DNA from: Prevotella lacticifex
GTDB lineage: Bacteria > Bacteroidota > Bacteroidia > Bacteroidales > Bacteroidaceae
Direction of reading: 5' to 3'
Assembly (NCBI RefSeq): GCF_019973375.1
Contig: NZ_BPTV01000003.1
Span: forward strand, 84,396-148,395
Length of the DNA stretch: 64,000 bases
Shown: piece after piece, positions 8,799 to 17,600 of the stretch
Position numbering within the stretch: position 1 is the stretch's first letter
Layout of the letters: the number at the start of each line of letters is the position of its first letter
Made by a program: the position numbers and the translations under genes
Notes under the pieces: generated by a model
Database searches by the model: none
Seen by the model: only the letters and a program-made list of their open reading frames with translations
Told to the model about the DNA's origin: nothing

Positions 8799-8856
8799 AA
8801 ACGGTCCGTTTCAGCTTGCGAAACAGACCGTTTCGCGTCCTAAAACGGACCGTTTT
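8799..8856. repeat. Cluster of three AAACGG(T/A)CCGTTT-type palindromes
   Basis: Copies lie at 8799-8811 (AAACGGTCCGTTT), about 8820-8834 (one mismatch) and 8842-8856 (AAAACGGACCGTTTT). The first two also pair with each other as an 11-bp stem with a 7-base loop. The cluster directly follows the transposase remnant. From here to 9466 I see only a 9-bp inverted repeat (GTCGGGGCT near 9331 with AGCCCCGAC near 9364) and no supportable gene. Confidence 0.6.
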
Positions 8857-9466
8857 ATAACACAAAATGGCATGTATTAGCAACCCATTGAAAATCAATG
8901 TTGTACAGAGGTCGCGCAACAGACGGAATAATATGAATTATCTTAACAACTCGTTATCGGTGTACTCTCTCCATGACCCTACTAAATGAAAAGAACTATA
9001 GCATCTACACCATGGCATGCAATGAGCATCTGTCAGAAGCAACCAATGCAACTATTATGCCATGTCAGTAAAAATTTAAATGAAAGAGCCGTATGAACAA
9101 GCAGATAGTAGCCACCAGCACAGCCAGTCTAAGCAACGGAAAAGATTGCAGTAAGAAAATGCAGCGAGCCGGAAGATGATTTACTACAGATATACGACAC
9201 GCTCAAGGTAGACCATATTCCGATAAAGGCAAGAAAATTTGTGTGGACCCAAAATGCGGATATCAAAAAAAAAACGAGTCCTGGAAATCAGGGGGGTAGC
9301 TGAAATATAGCTGCAATGTGGGTTAGATTCGTCGGGGCTTGTATTATTTTCTCTGCCACTGACAGCCCCGACGGGCTTTGCATTGGCAGAAAAAATCACA
9401 CACGTGGCATTAGGGTGGGGATAAAGTCAGACTGACATCCTATTCAAACTATTGATTATAAGCCTC

Positions 9467-9597
9467 TTGCAGCACTCCACCACTTTAGGGGTGGGGTTTA
9501 TCCCCACCCTCGCTGCTGCGGGGCATTTGCTTTGTATCTTGTCCGCTGTTGATAGGACGGGGATAAAACCCGCCACTACGGCGGATGAGTGCTGCAA
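9467..9597. repeat. Dispersed inverted-repeat element, copy B
   Basis: Outer arms TTGCAGCACTC and GAGTGCTGCAA and inner arms built on GGGGTTTATCCCC and GGGGATAAAACCC form a 131-bp imperfect palindrome. The inner arms match copy A at 6998-7084. Because it is palindromic both strands stay open here, which gives false reading frames. Confidence 0.65.
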
Positions 9598-9760
9598 TGC
9601 TCTCTTAATCAAGCTATTTTTCTCTGTAAACCACTGATTATAAAACATTTGCAGCATACATCCAACAGCGATATAGACAGCTACAGGGCTCGAGACGCTG
9701 TCACATGGTTTGATAGGACATCATAGAACTAAGCGAACAATCCGCCCAATGTTCAATGAC

Positions 9761-11278
9761 TTACTTCCTGCGGATGAGCTGAACGACATTCTCGACATGT
9801 GGGGTATGGGGGAACATATCGACGGGCTGGACCTGAGCGACATAGTAGTCGGCATCGAGGAGAGCCAGGTCGCGGGCCTGCGTGGCGGGATTGCAGCTGA
9901 CATAGACGATTCGGCGCGGTGCGGCATTGAGGATGACGCGAACGACATCGGGGTGCATGCCTGCACGCGGTGGATCGGTGATGATGATGTCGGGACGGCC
10001 GTTGCTGCGGATAAACTCGTCGGAGAGGATATCCTTCATGTCACCGGCATAGAAAACGGTGTTGTCGATGCCGTTGATGCGCGAGTTGACCTTGGCGTCC
10101 TCGATAGCCTCGGGCACATACTCGATGCCTACTACCTTCCGCGCATGACGGGCCACAAAGTTGGCAATGGTGCCCGTACCGGTATAGAGGTCATAGATAA
10201 GCGGGAGGTCGGCAGAGGCTTTATCGGCAGTATCGTTTCTATTTGTTTCATCCGTCGGACTGTCGTTTCTATTTGTCTCATCAGCAGACGACTTATCATA
10301 TCCGTCTAAAGCGAAACTGCGGGCCACACAGTAGAGATGGTATGCCTGCTCGGTGTTGGTCTGATAGAAACTCTTAGGTCCGACCTTAAACTTCAGGTCC
10401 TCCATAATCTCATATATGAAATCGGTGCCCTTATATGTTATGAGGTCGAGGTCGCCGACGGTGTCGTTGCCCTTCTGATTGTCGACGTAGATGAGACTTG
10501 TAATCTCTGGGAAAGTCGCAGCCACATGATCGAGAAGTGCCTTGGCCCGCTCGTCATCGCCGGGTTCATCGTAGTGAAACTGTATGAGCAGCATCCACTC
10601 GCCCGAGTTGGAGTTGCGCAGCATGAGGTTGCGCAGCAGTCCGTGCTGGCTGCGAGTATCGTAGAAAGTCATTCCCGAGTCCACGGCATAATTAAATATG
10701 TCGTTGCGCACCCGGTTCTGGAGGTCGTCCATGAGCCAGCACTTCTCTATGGGGTAGATTTTGTCGAAGGCTCCGGTGATATGGAATCCTATTGCGGGCT
10801 CATTGAGTCCTGCACCCTCGGGGAGGCTGTGGAGCTCCTCGGCGGTGTACCACCGCTTGTCGGCACAGCCGAACTCCAGTTTGTTGCGGTACTCCCACTG
10901 CTTCACCGATCCGAGGATGGGATGAAACTCGGGCAGCTCAACCTTTCCGATGCGCGTAAGCTGGTCGTGGACCTGCTGCTGCTTGGCCTTGAGTTGCTCG
11001 GAGTAGGGCAGATTCTGCCACTTGCATCCGCCGCAAATACCGAAGTGTGAGCATCGTGGCTCTATGCGCATTGGGCTCTTCTTCACGAATTTGACCACCC
11101 GCGCCTCACAATATTTATGGCGTTTCTTGGTCACCTGCACGTCGACGACATCGCCGGGGACGACGAATGGCACGAAGACTACCTTATCGTCGACGTGGGC
11201 CACACATTTTCCCTCGGCTGCGACAGCCTCAATCCCGACATTCTCATAAAGCGGCAGGGCTTTTCTCTTTCTACTCAT
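9761..11278 (-). CDS. rlmD: 23S rRNA (uracil(1939)-C(5))-methyltransferase RlmD
   Basis: A 505-residue RumA/RlmD-type S-adenosylmethionine-dependent enzyme that methylates U1939 of 23S rRNA. An N-terminal TRAM domain (residues about 12-70) is followed by the iron-sulfur cysteines (CSHFGICGGCKW with a fourth cysteine in IEKCWLMDD), and a Rossmann methyltransferase domain with DLYTGTGTIANFVARHA, IITDPPRAGMHPDVV, the catalytic cysteine in VYVSCNPATQARDL and the general-base region PHVENVVQL at the end. Length is somewhat above the usual 430-470 because of a short insert (about residues 345-365) carrying DETNRND twice, a recent-looking tandem duplication. In many Bacteroidetes this gene adjoins DUF6452/DUF6048; here the pair is on the same strand, separated by other genes and IS debris. 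Confidence 0.95.
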   Translation of the reverse strand: MSRKRKALPLYENVGIEAVAAEGKCVAHVDDKVVFVPFVVPGDVVDVQVTKKRHKYCEARVVKFVKKSPMRIEPRCSHFGICGGCKWQNLPYSEQLKAKQQQVHDQLTRIGKVELPEFHPILGSVKQWEYRNKLEFGCADKRWYTAEELHSLPEGAGLNEPAIGFHITGAFDKIYPIEKCWLMDDLQNRVRNDIFNYAVDSGMTFYDTRSQHGLLRNLMLRNSNSGEWMLLIQFHYDEPGDDERAKALLDHVAATFPEITSLIYVDNQKGNDTVGDLDLITYKGTDFIYEIMEDLKFKVGPKSFYQTNTEQAYHLYCVARSFALDGYDKSSADETNRNDSPTDETNRNDTADKASADLPLIYDLYTGTGTIANFVARHARKVVGIEYVPEAIEDAKVNSRINGIDNTVFYAGDMKDILSDEFIRSNGRPDIIITDPPRAGMHPDVVRVILNAAPRRIVYVSCNPATQARDLALLDADYYVAQVQPVDMFPHTPHVENVVQLIRRK

Positions 11279-11345
11279 ATAAATTCACTGTTGTTGCAAC
11301 AAAGTAATACATAATTAATAACGACCGCGCATACGGTTCCGGGTG

Positions 11346-11353
11346 CAAAGGTA
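11346..11353 (-). promoter_or_regulatory. Candidate -7 box for rlmD
   Basis: Minus-strand TACCTTTG, an exact TAnnTTTG match, lies 68 bases upstream of the rlmD start. No clean -33 TTTG is seen at the right distance. Confidence 0.5.
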
Positions 11354-11592
11354 CATAAAAAAAGTCAGCCGATGAACGGAAAGCGGCCGAAAAACCATCA
11401 TCGCGCCCAAGGCCGCAGTACGACCAACACTGCCAATGCCAACGCAGACGGCCAAAGAACCTATTAATAAATGTAAAATACGACCCGAAATTCTTGATTC
11501 AAATCATTTGTTTGCGCCAACATTGAAAAAAAAGTTTAAGGAGAAAAAATAATAATGCACAACCCTTGGGGGTTTGAGCAAAATATAGTAAA

Positions 11593-11625
11593 TTTGCAGT
11601 GGTTTTTAAAAGCATTATAATTTTG
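11593..11625 (+). promoter_or_regulatory. Promoter of ppdK
   Basis: TTTG (11593-11596), a 21-base spacer and TAATTTTG (11618-11625) form a near-ideal Bacteroidetes promoter, with the ppdK ATG 20 bases downstream. A second possible -7 box, TAAATTTG, overlaps the -33 element at 11589-11596 and would give a longer leader. Confidence 0.65.
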
Positions 11626-11644
11626 TATTTTTCAAATATCAACT

Positions 11645-12041
11645 ATGAGTGAAAAGAGAGTTTACACCTTCGGTAACGGAAAGGCCGAGGGTAGAGCAGA
11701 CATGCGTAATCTGCTCGGCGGTAAGGGTGCTAACCTTGCTGAGATGAACCTTGTTGGCGTACCAGTGCCTCCAGGTTTCACCATCACTACCGATGTATGT
11801 ACAGAGTATTATGAAAAAGGAAAGGACGCCGTCGTAGCCCTGCTTAAGGACGACGTGGAGCGTTCAATGAAACTTATCGAGGACACCATCGGAAAGAAAT
11901 TCGGTGACCCGAGCAATCCTCTGCTCGTCTCCGTTCGCTCTGGTGCCCGCGCTTCAATGCCGGGAATGATGGACACCATCCTCAACCTCGGTCTTAACGA
12001 CGAAGTTGTAGAGGGTCTGGCCAAGAAGACCGACAATCCTC
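11645..12041 (+). pseudogene. ppdK: Pyruvate, phosphate dikinase, 5' fragment (split by IS)
   Basis: The first 132 codons of PPDK, which interconverts pyruvate + ATP + Pi and PEP + AMP + PPi. The start [12 protein letters not shown] and the region [13 protein letters not shown] and [16 protein letters not shown] are the standard N-terminal ATP-binding domain. The frame runs to DNP at 12032-12040 and is then broken by an insertion sequence whose left end starts at 12042; read-through adds a few IS-encoded residues and stops at 12088. Joined in frame to the 3' fragment after removing the IS and one target copy, the gene would be 906 codons plus stop, a normal PPDK length, so the insertion is the only lesion I see. 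Confidence 0.92.
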
Positions 12042-12085
12042 GGCGCAGGGGGATTTTTCCGTGGATGTCCCTGCACTCGCCTAAC
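12042..12085 (+). repeat. Left terminal inverted repeat of the ISL3-type element
   Basis: 44 bp beginning GGCGCAGGGGGATTTTTCC; pairs with 13607-13650 with a single T/C difference. The target duplication CAATCCTC is immediately to its left. Confidence 0.93.
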
Positions 12086-12128
12086 TAAAATATAGTGAAA
12101 CAGCGTTGCTGATGTCGGGAAACTATGT

Positions 12129-12136
12129 TACCTTTG
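12129..12136 (+). promoter_or_regulatory. Candidate promoter -7 box of the transposase
   Basis: TACCTTTG, with GTTG 20 bases upstream as a weak -33 element, lies 4 bases before the ATG of the first transposase frame. The resulting leader would be very short or absent. Confidence 0.5.
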
Positions 12137-12140
12137 CAGC

Positions 12141-12581
12141 ATGGCAAAGAAACTATCGACATTCGACTACTCAACATTAGTCCGTTACATGCTGCCCGAT
12201 GGCATCCTTGATTACTTCGAGATCACTAAGATCGACGAAGAAGTTACTAACGAGAAGGACGAAACAGGCACCGTCATCCGTATTCTTCACATCTACCTTG
12301 ACGAGCGCGACCTGCGTGACAAGGTCTGGCATGACCTTCAGCCCAACGGTTTCACGGAGCCTCGCTTGTTCAATGACTTCCCACAACGCGAGCATAAAGT
12401 TCTGCTGCATGTCCGTCGCCGTCGTTGGTTGGACGGAGACGGTCACAACGTCGTCCTTGAAACCCTGCCTCTTGTGGCAGAGGGAACCTGCTACTCTGTA
12501 GAGTTTGCGGATTTCTTAAAAAAAATGGTTGGATGCCTTCCCAGTGACGGCCCAATGCGTGGGGCGCTTCTTCCGGACTGA
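12141..12581 (+). CDS. ISL3-type transposase, N-terminal frame (OrfA)
   Basis: A 146-residue frame starting MAKKLSTFDYSTLVRYMLP. It corresponds to the N-terminal region of a split ISL3/ISAon1-type transposase (DNA-binding part): the segment around HKVLLHVRRRRWLDGDG is basic. Near its end is a run of eight A (12518-12525) encoding LKK; after this run the sequence in the other frame continues naturally into the catalytic part. The last about 19 residues past the A run are probably out-of-frame tail. Whether the two frames are joined by slippage or whether the extra A is a mutation cannot be told from one copy. Confidence 0.8.
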   Translation: MAKKLSTFDYSTLVRYMLPDGILDYFEITKIDEEVTNEKDETGTVIRILHIYLDERDLRDKVWHDLQPNGFTEPRLFNDFPQREHKVLLHVRRRRWLDGDGHNVVLETLPLVAEGTCYSVEFADFLKKMVGCLPSDGPMRGALLPD

Positions 12582-13611
12582 CGGGAAGTACCTCGGGCGT
12601 GCCTACAAGGAGCATCTGAGTGGCTTTACGGACTGGGACCAGAAGGAGCATGCCGGTGAGTGGGTGCTTCAAGAGAAGAACATGGGCGAGCGACTGTGCA
12701 TAGACGAGACGATGCTTCACCATGACCTGATCACGTTCCTCTCCAACAGGGACGGACACTGCAAGAAGGGAACACTCATAGCTGCAGTCAAGGGCACGAC
12801 CGTTGCTGACGTGACGAAGCATTTTGACGAGATACAAGAAGAGAGCCGAAATAAAGTCAAGGAGGTGTCGATGGACTTCTCCGACAGCATGATGGGCATT
12901 GTCAAGAAGTCCTTCCCACAGGCAGAGATAGTTATAGACCATTTCCATGTCATCCAGCTTTATACGACCAGGGGACTTGATGCGATGCGCATGAAGCTCA
13001 AGCGCACCAACACGACCGAGGTCAAGAGAGAGGAGCGGGAGTTCAGAAAGCAGCAAGAGAAGCGGGCCAAGGCAAGGGACAGGTACGCCGAGACCCATGA
13101 GGTCAAGAAGAGCAAGAACGGCAAACGCCTCGGCAGGCCGCGCAAGCGGAAGAATGAAAAGTTTGAGCCGAAGAAACTCAGCAATGGAGAGACCAAAGCC
13201 GACTTGCTGACGCACGTAAGATACCCGCTGACGAAAAACCACAATGACTGGACTGACTTCCAGAAGGAGGAAATGCGCCTGCTCTTTGAGATTGAGCCAA
13301 AGATGAAGGCTGCATACGGTCTGCTCTGCGCCCTGCGCAACATCTTCAGCAAGAAAAAGGACAGGAAGAGTGCAAAGAAAGCGCTCCATAAGTGGTACAA
13401 GAATGTCGGAAGAACCCGCATTCGGGAAATCATATCAGTACGTGACACCATCAAGGCCAAAGAGGAGTATGTGCTAAACTTCTTCAACAACAGGTCAACG
13501 AATGCGCCAGCCGAGTCGCTCAACTCAAAGATTAAGGGACTGCGTGCTCAGGTGCATGGGGTCAGTGACCTTCCCTTCTTCATGTTCCGCTGTTTCACGA
13601 TATTTGGTTAG
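12529..13611 (+). CDS. ISL3-type transposase, catalytic frame (OrfB, DDE)
   Basis: A 360-codon frame with the DDE transposase core: first aspartate in LCIDETMLHHD, second in VIDHFHVIQL, and the C-terminal glutamate in NAPAESLNSKIKGL, all as in DDE_Tnp_ISL3. The stop lies inside the right terminal repeat. The frame has no good ATG; the first possible start is a TTG at 12529 next to the A8 run. If one A is removed the two frames join to give FLKKWLDAFPVTAQ, a smooth junction, making a single transposase of about 490 residues. It is therefore probably expressed as a fusion by slippage. Confidence 0.88.
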   Translation: MDAFPVTAQCVGRFFRTDGKYLGRAYKEHLSGFTDWDQKEHAGEWVLQEKNMGERLCIDETMLHHDLITFLSNRDGHCKKGTLIAAVKGTTVADVTKHFDEIQEESRNKVKEVSMDFSDSMMGIVKKSFPQAEIVIDHFHVIQLYTTRGLDAMRMKLKRTNTTEVKREEREFRKQQEKRAKARDRYAETHEVKKSKNGKRLGRPRKRKNEKFEPKKLSNGETKADLLTHVRYPLTKNHNDWTDFQKEEMRLLFEIEPKMKAAYGLLCALRNIFSKKKDRKSAKKALHKWYKNVGRTRIREIISVRDTIKAKEEYVLNFFNNRSTNAPAESLNSKIKGLRAQVHGVSDLPFFMFRCFTIFG

Positions 13612-13650
13612 GCGAGTGCAGGGGCATCCACGGAAAAATCCCCCTGCGCC
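13607..13650 (+). repeat. Right terminal inverted repeat of the ISL3-type element
   Basis: 44-bp inverted copy of the left end with one mismatch; contains the stop codon of the catalytic frame. The second copy of the target duplication CAATCCTC follows at 13651-13658. Confidence 0.93.
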
Positions 13651-15982
13651 CAATCCTCACTTTGCATGGGACAGCTACCGCCGTTTCGTTCAGATGTACG
13701 GTGATGTCGTATTGGGCATGAAGCCGGTCAACAAGGACGACGTCGACCCGTTCGAGGCAATCATCGAGCAGGTCAAGAGCCAGCGCGGCATCAAGCTCGA
13801 CTATGAGCTGAACGTCGAAGAGCTCCAGCAGCTTGTCAAGCTCTTCAAGGAGGCCATCAAGAAGCAGACAGGCTCTGACTTCCCATCTGACCCTGTAGAG
13901 CAGCTCTGGGGTGCCATCTGCGCCGTCTTCGGCAGCTGGATGAACAAGCGCGCCATCCTCTACCGTAAGCTCAACGGCATTCCTGACGATTGGGGCACAG
14001 CCGTTTCAGTCATGGCAATGGTCTATGGTAACATGGGCGAGACATCAGCTACCGGTGTATGCTTCAGCCGTGACGCTGCAACAGGTGAGAACATCTTCAA
14101 CGGTGAGTGGCTGAAGAACGCTCAGGGTGAGGACGTTGTCTCCGGTGTTCGTACTCCGCAGCAGATTACTCTCGAGGGTTCACGCCGCTGGGCTGAGCTC
14201 CAGGGTGTCAGCGAGGAAGAGCGTAAGAGCAAGTATCCTTCACTCGAGGAGGAGATGCCTGAGGTTTACAAGCAGCTCAACGAGATTCAGGACAAGCTTG
14301 AGAAGCACTACCACGACATGCAGGACATGGAGTTCACTGTCCAGGAAGGCAAGCTGTGGTTCCTCCAGACACGTAACGGTAAGCGCACAGGTACTGCAAT
14401 GGTTAAGATCGCCATGGACCTGCTCAAGGAGGGCGAGATTGACGAGAAGACAGCCATCGAGCGCTGCGAGCCTAACAAGCTCGACGAGCTCCTGCACCCG
14501 ATCTTCGACAAGGAGGCTCTCAAGCATACTCACACTCTGACTCACGGACTGCCCGCATCACCGGGTGCCGCTACCGGTCAGATTGTATTCTTCGCCGACG
14601 ACGCTGCCAAGTGGCACGCTGACGGTCACAAGGTTGTCATGGTACGTATCGAGACATCGCCTGAGGACCTCGCCGGAATGTCGGCTGCTGAGGGTATCCT
14701 CACTGCACGTGGTGGTATGACATCACACGCTGCCGTCGTTGCCCGCGGTATGGGTAAGTGCTGCGTATCGGGTGCCGGAAACATCCACGTCGACTACAAG
14801 AAGCGCACAGTAGAGATCCACGGACAGGTGTTCCACGAGGGCGATTACATCTCTCTCAACGGTTCTACCGGTCAGGTTTATGAGGGTGAGGTGAAGACTC
14901 GTCCGGCTGAGGTTTCGGGCTACTTCGCTGAGCTGATGGACCTCTGCGACAAATATACAAAGCTCGTTGTCCGCACTAACGCCGACACTCCCCACGATGC
15001 TGAGGTTGCAAAGAGCTTCGGTGCCGTAGGTATCGGTCTGTGCCGCACAGAGCACATGTTCTTCGAGGCTGAGAAGATTAAGGCTATGCGTGAGATGATC
15101 CTCGCCGACACCACTGAGGACCGCGAGAAGGCTCTCGCCAAGCTGCTGCCTCTGCAGAAGAAAGACTTCGTAGGTATCCTCAAGTGCATGAACGGTCTGC
15201 CAGTGAACATCCGTCTGCTCGACCCACCTCTCCACGAGTTCGTTCCTCACGATGAGAAGGGCCAGAAGATTATGGCTGAGGAGATGGGTGTCAGCATCCA
15301 GAAGATCAAAGAGCGCGTGGCAAGTCTCGAGGAGCACAACCCGATGCTCGGTCTCCGCGGCTGCCGTCTGGGCATCAAGTTCCCTGAGATTACGAAGATG
15401 CAGACAAAGGCTATCCTCGGCGCAGCCATCGAGCTGAAGAAGCAGGGTCTCGACCCGAAGCCGGAGATCATGGTTCCGCTCGTAGGCACCTATAAGGAGC
15501 TCAAGCTCCAGAAGGAAGTCATCAACAAGGCTGCCAAGGAAGTGTTCGCAGAGGAAGGCATGGAGCTGCCGTTCAAGGTGGGTACAATGATCGAGATTCC
15601 TCGCGCTGCCCTCACCGCCGACAAGATCGCTGAATACGCTGAGTACTTCAGCTTCGGTACTAACGACCTCACTCAGATGACCTTCGGTTACAGCCGCGAC
15701 GATATCAACAGCTTCCTGCCGAGCTATCTGAGCAACAAGATCCTCGACGTCGATCCGTTCCAGGTTCTCGACCAGGAGGGCGTAGGCCAGCTCATCAAGA
15801 GCGCTGTCGAGAAGGGTCACAAGACACGTCCCGACCTCAAGTGCGGTATCTGCGGTGAGCACGGCGGTGAGCCTTCATCAGTGAAGTTCTGCCACCGCGC
15901 AGGCCTCGACTACGTCAGCTGCTCGCCATTCCGTGTGCCAATCGCACGTCTGGCTGCCGCACAGGCAGCCGTCGAAGAGTAG
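13651..15982 (+). pseudogene. ppdK: Pyruvate, phosphate dikinase, 3' fragment (split by IS)
   Basis: The remaining 774 codons of ppdK, starting in the target duplication with NPHFAWDSYRRFVQMYG. It holds the rest of the ATP-grasp domain (LQTRNGKRTGTAM), the phosphohistidine swivel domain with the catalytic histidine in ARGGMTSHAAVVARGMG (His codon near 14726), and the TIM-barrel PEP/pyruvate domain with FGTNDLTQMTFGYSRDD and the active-site cysteine loop CGICGEHGGEP near residue 860 of the joined protein. The frame is open upstream into the IS, but those residues are transposon-derived. Without the first 132 residues it lacks part of the ATP site, so no PPDK activity is expected unless the IS excises precisely. 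A strong terminator follows. Confidence 0.92.
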
Positions 15983-16015
15983 TTTTAATAGACTGATATA
16001 CAACTAGTTAATTAT

Positions 16016-16059
16016 AAGGAGTTAAAGTGATTCTATAACACTTTGACTCCTTGTTTTTT
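16016..16059 (+). terminator. Rho-independent terminator of ppdK
   Basis: A 14-bp stem (AAGGAGTTAAAGTG paired with CACTTTGACTCCTT, one mismatch) with a 9-base loop, followed by GTTTTTTG, 33 bases after the ppdK stop. Confidence 0.85.
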
Positions 16060-16088
16060 GTTATAATAACCCTATTAAAATAGCCGCT

Positions 16089-16107
16089 ATTCCGTGTGCC
16101 AATCGCA
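16089..16107 (+). repeat. 19-bp copy of a ppdK 3'-end segment
   Basis: ATTCCGTGTGCCAATCGCA is identical to 15928-15946 inside the last codons of ppdK (encoding FRVPIA). It lies after the terminator and is followed by unrelated sequence. Together with the partial ppdK end at 33007 it hints at site-specific or homologous integration events at this locus. Confidence 0.75.
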
Positions 16108-16195
16108 AATAATAGCAAACGGGATAACTTTTTTAAGAGCAACTGTTTTACATTATAAGAGTATATAAGAGTTATTTCTTATAAATATTATAATT

Positions 16196-16520
16196 ATGAA
16201 AACAGTATCAATGAAACCCGTAGTTCAGAAACCTCGTAAGTAATCCAGGAAAGGAAGAGTTGCGTCGGGAAGAAAAGAAGTTAGAAACAGATCGAATATC
16301 CAAAAACAATCTACTTCGAGGGACAGCATTTTACAAAGGAAAAGTTGTTGCAGAAGAGGAAAAGACAGGATTCACCAATAAAGGTCAGCTTGTTGCATTG
16401 CTCGTTAAGAGACTACCAAAGGACATTCCTACGGGAGCAATAGTGCAATTTGTGATAGAAAACATGGACAAGGGTGGTAAATGGATGTATGAACATCAAA
16501 AAGGGAAGGGATTTTACTAG
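16196..16520 (+). pseudogene. Small basic protein gene broken by a one-base frameshift
   Basis: A 15-residue frame MKTVSMKPVVQKPRK ends at a TAA, and a second frame starting around 16242 continues NPGKEELRREEKKL and runs to 16520. Removing one T at AAGTAATCC joins them into a 107-residue protein with no signal peptide, a charged N-terminal half and a C-terminal segment ending MDKGGKWMYEHQKGKGFY. I do not recognise the family. It could also be two separate short frames, but the 16260 frame has only a TTG start. Confidence 0.55.
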
Positions 16521-17560
16521 ATGCAGATTGCAATAATATCAACATAACCAATAAGAGTCATTTTGCGAAAATCCTAAAGTAAACTCATCAATCTGTAGGA
16601 ATTTTGCATTTTGACGAGTTTTCTTTCAAAATCCCAGAAGATAACGTAAAATGGAATGCCAATCTTTAGAGAACTTGCATCCCTCTTCTAATTGCAGTAT
16701 ACGGCTTACACTCGCTCGGCTATGCCGCTTCGCTCGTCGAAGATCTTTGCGACGGAAAAAGTAAGTGTGACTCGCTTCGCCCGGAAAAGGCATAAATGAA
16801 GAAGTCGGAATAAGAACAATTCAATAACAGATATGATAAGGAGGATGCTCAACAGTCAACTGCTCATTGGTGGCACGTAATGGTTATCAGACGGAGAAGG
16901 ACAAAGCGAAGATGTAGCATATCATTCATATTCATCAGGAAGTATGGTAAACGAAGGATGCCCATTGACATGCTATCGAGGCAATGCAGTGGAAGGTTAC
17001 AACAGAAGACAGGGGAAAAGCGATTAGGATGTTCAGCAACGCGGTCTGTAAGACAGCAGCATGAGAACTCCTGCAGGAAAGGAAAGAGGAAAAGAATGAA
17101 CTCGAAGAAGAAGGTCAAGTAAGCCTTTCCTTTCCAAGAGAACGAATATAATATGAAAATGAAGGTTTTCTTCCCAAACGGATTATAAGAGGTTTATTGA
17201 GTATTGTGGGTAAAATCTAAATTCAATGGTTGATAGCATTGCACCGAAAACACTCAACATATAAAGGTTCTTGTACAAATCTACTACATCACAATGCGAA
17301 TGCTTTAAGTGCTGATTGTCAGCAATTTGCCAGTTAAACGGAAGAAAAGTGGTTCTGTGTGTTTTCTACCTTGGCTTGTGAGGGCAGATTTAACGTATTT
17401 CGCTCGTCCTTAGGTCGCTTGCACGGCAAGAACTTTCATAAACGTGTAGATAGGGCACATTATGACAGACTGATGAGGCATAAGTACCTCAAAAGACCTC
17501 AAAATGCGTCCTTTTAAGAAAATTTTCTTCCGTATCGGAGCATAATTACAATATTTTTTG
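16521..17560. other. Spacer without a supportable gene
   Basis: About 1 kb of AT-rich sequence with short repeated GCTTCGCTCG-type motifs (16715-16790). Reading frames on both strands near 16864-17122 mirror each other and have unlikely composition (runs of R/K or of F/C), so I treat them as noise. The stretch may hold decayed coding sequence but nothing I can identify. Confidence 0.4.
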
Positions 17561-17568
17561 TACCTTTA
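17561..17568 (+). promoter_or_regulatory. Candidate -7 box for a small peptide gene
   Basis: TACCTTTA (one mismatch to TAnnTTTG), preceded by a T-rich run, lies 32 bases upstream of the ATG at 17601. Confidence 0.4.
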
Positions 17569-17600
17569 CACCGAATCTTTAACTTAAATACGTATTTATT

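Larger units (their letters stand above)
12042..13650 (+). mobile_element. ISL3-type insertion sequence (1609 bp) inserted in ppdK
   Basis: A complete element with 44-bp terminal inverted repeats (12042-12085 and 13607-13650, one mismatch, both starting GGCGCAGGGGGATTTTTCC) and a looser match continuing about 18 bases inward. It is flanked by an exact 8-bp direct repeat CAATCCTC (12034-12041 and 13651-13658). The GG ends, long repeats, 8-bp target duplication and a transposase with ISL3-like motifs all point to the ISL3 family. It carries two overlapping reading frames on the plus strand, parallel to ppdK. The near-perfect ends and target duplication suggest a recent insertion. Confidence 0.93.

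Noticed and set aside
9427..9657. Open frames on both strands
   Set aside because: They arise from the palindromic repeat element at 9467-9597 and are mirror images of each other.
12370..13389. Minus-strand 339-codon frame within the insertion sequence
   Set aside because: It is antisense to the transposase catalytic frame and has Leu/Val-biased shadow composition.
13502..13650. Separate start for the downstream ppdK fragment inside the IS
   Set aside because: These codons are transposon sequence read in another frame; the true PPDK sequence begins at the target duplication.
16864..17122. 80-residue plus-strand and 84-residue minus-strand open frames
   Set aside because: The two cover the same bases, and their composition (R/K-rich and F/L/C-rich) looks like shadow; no recognisable motif.
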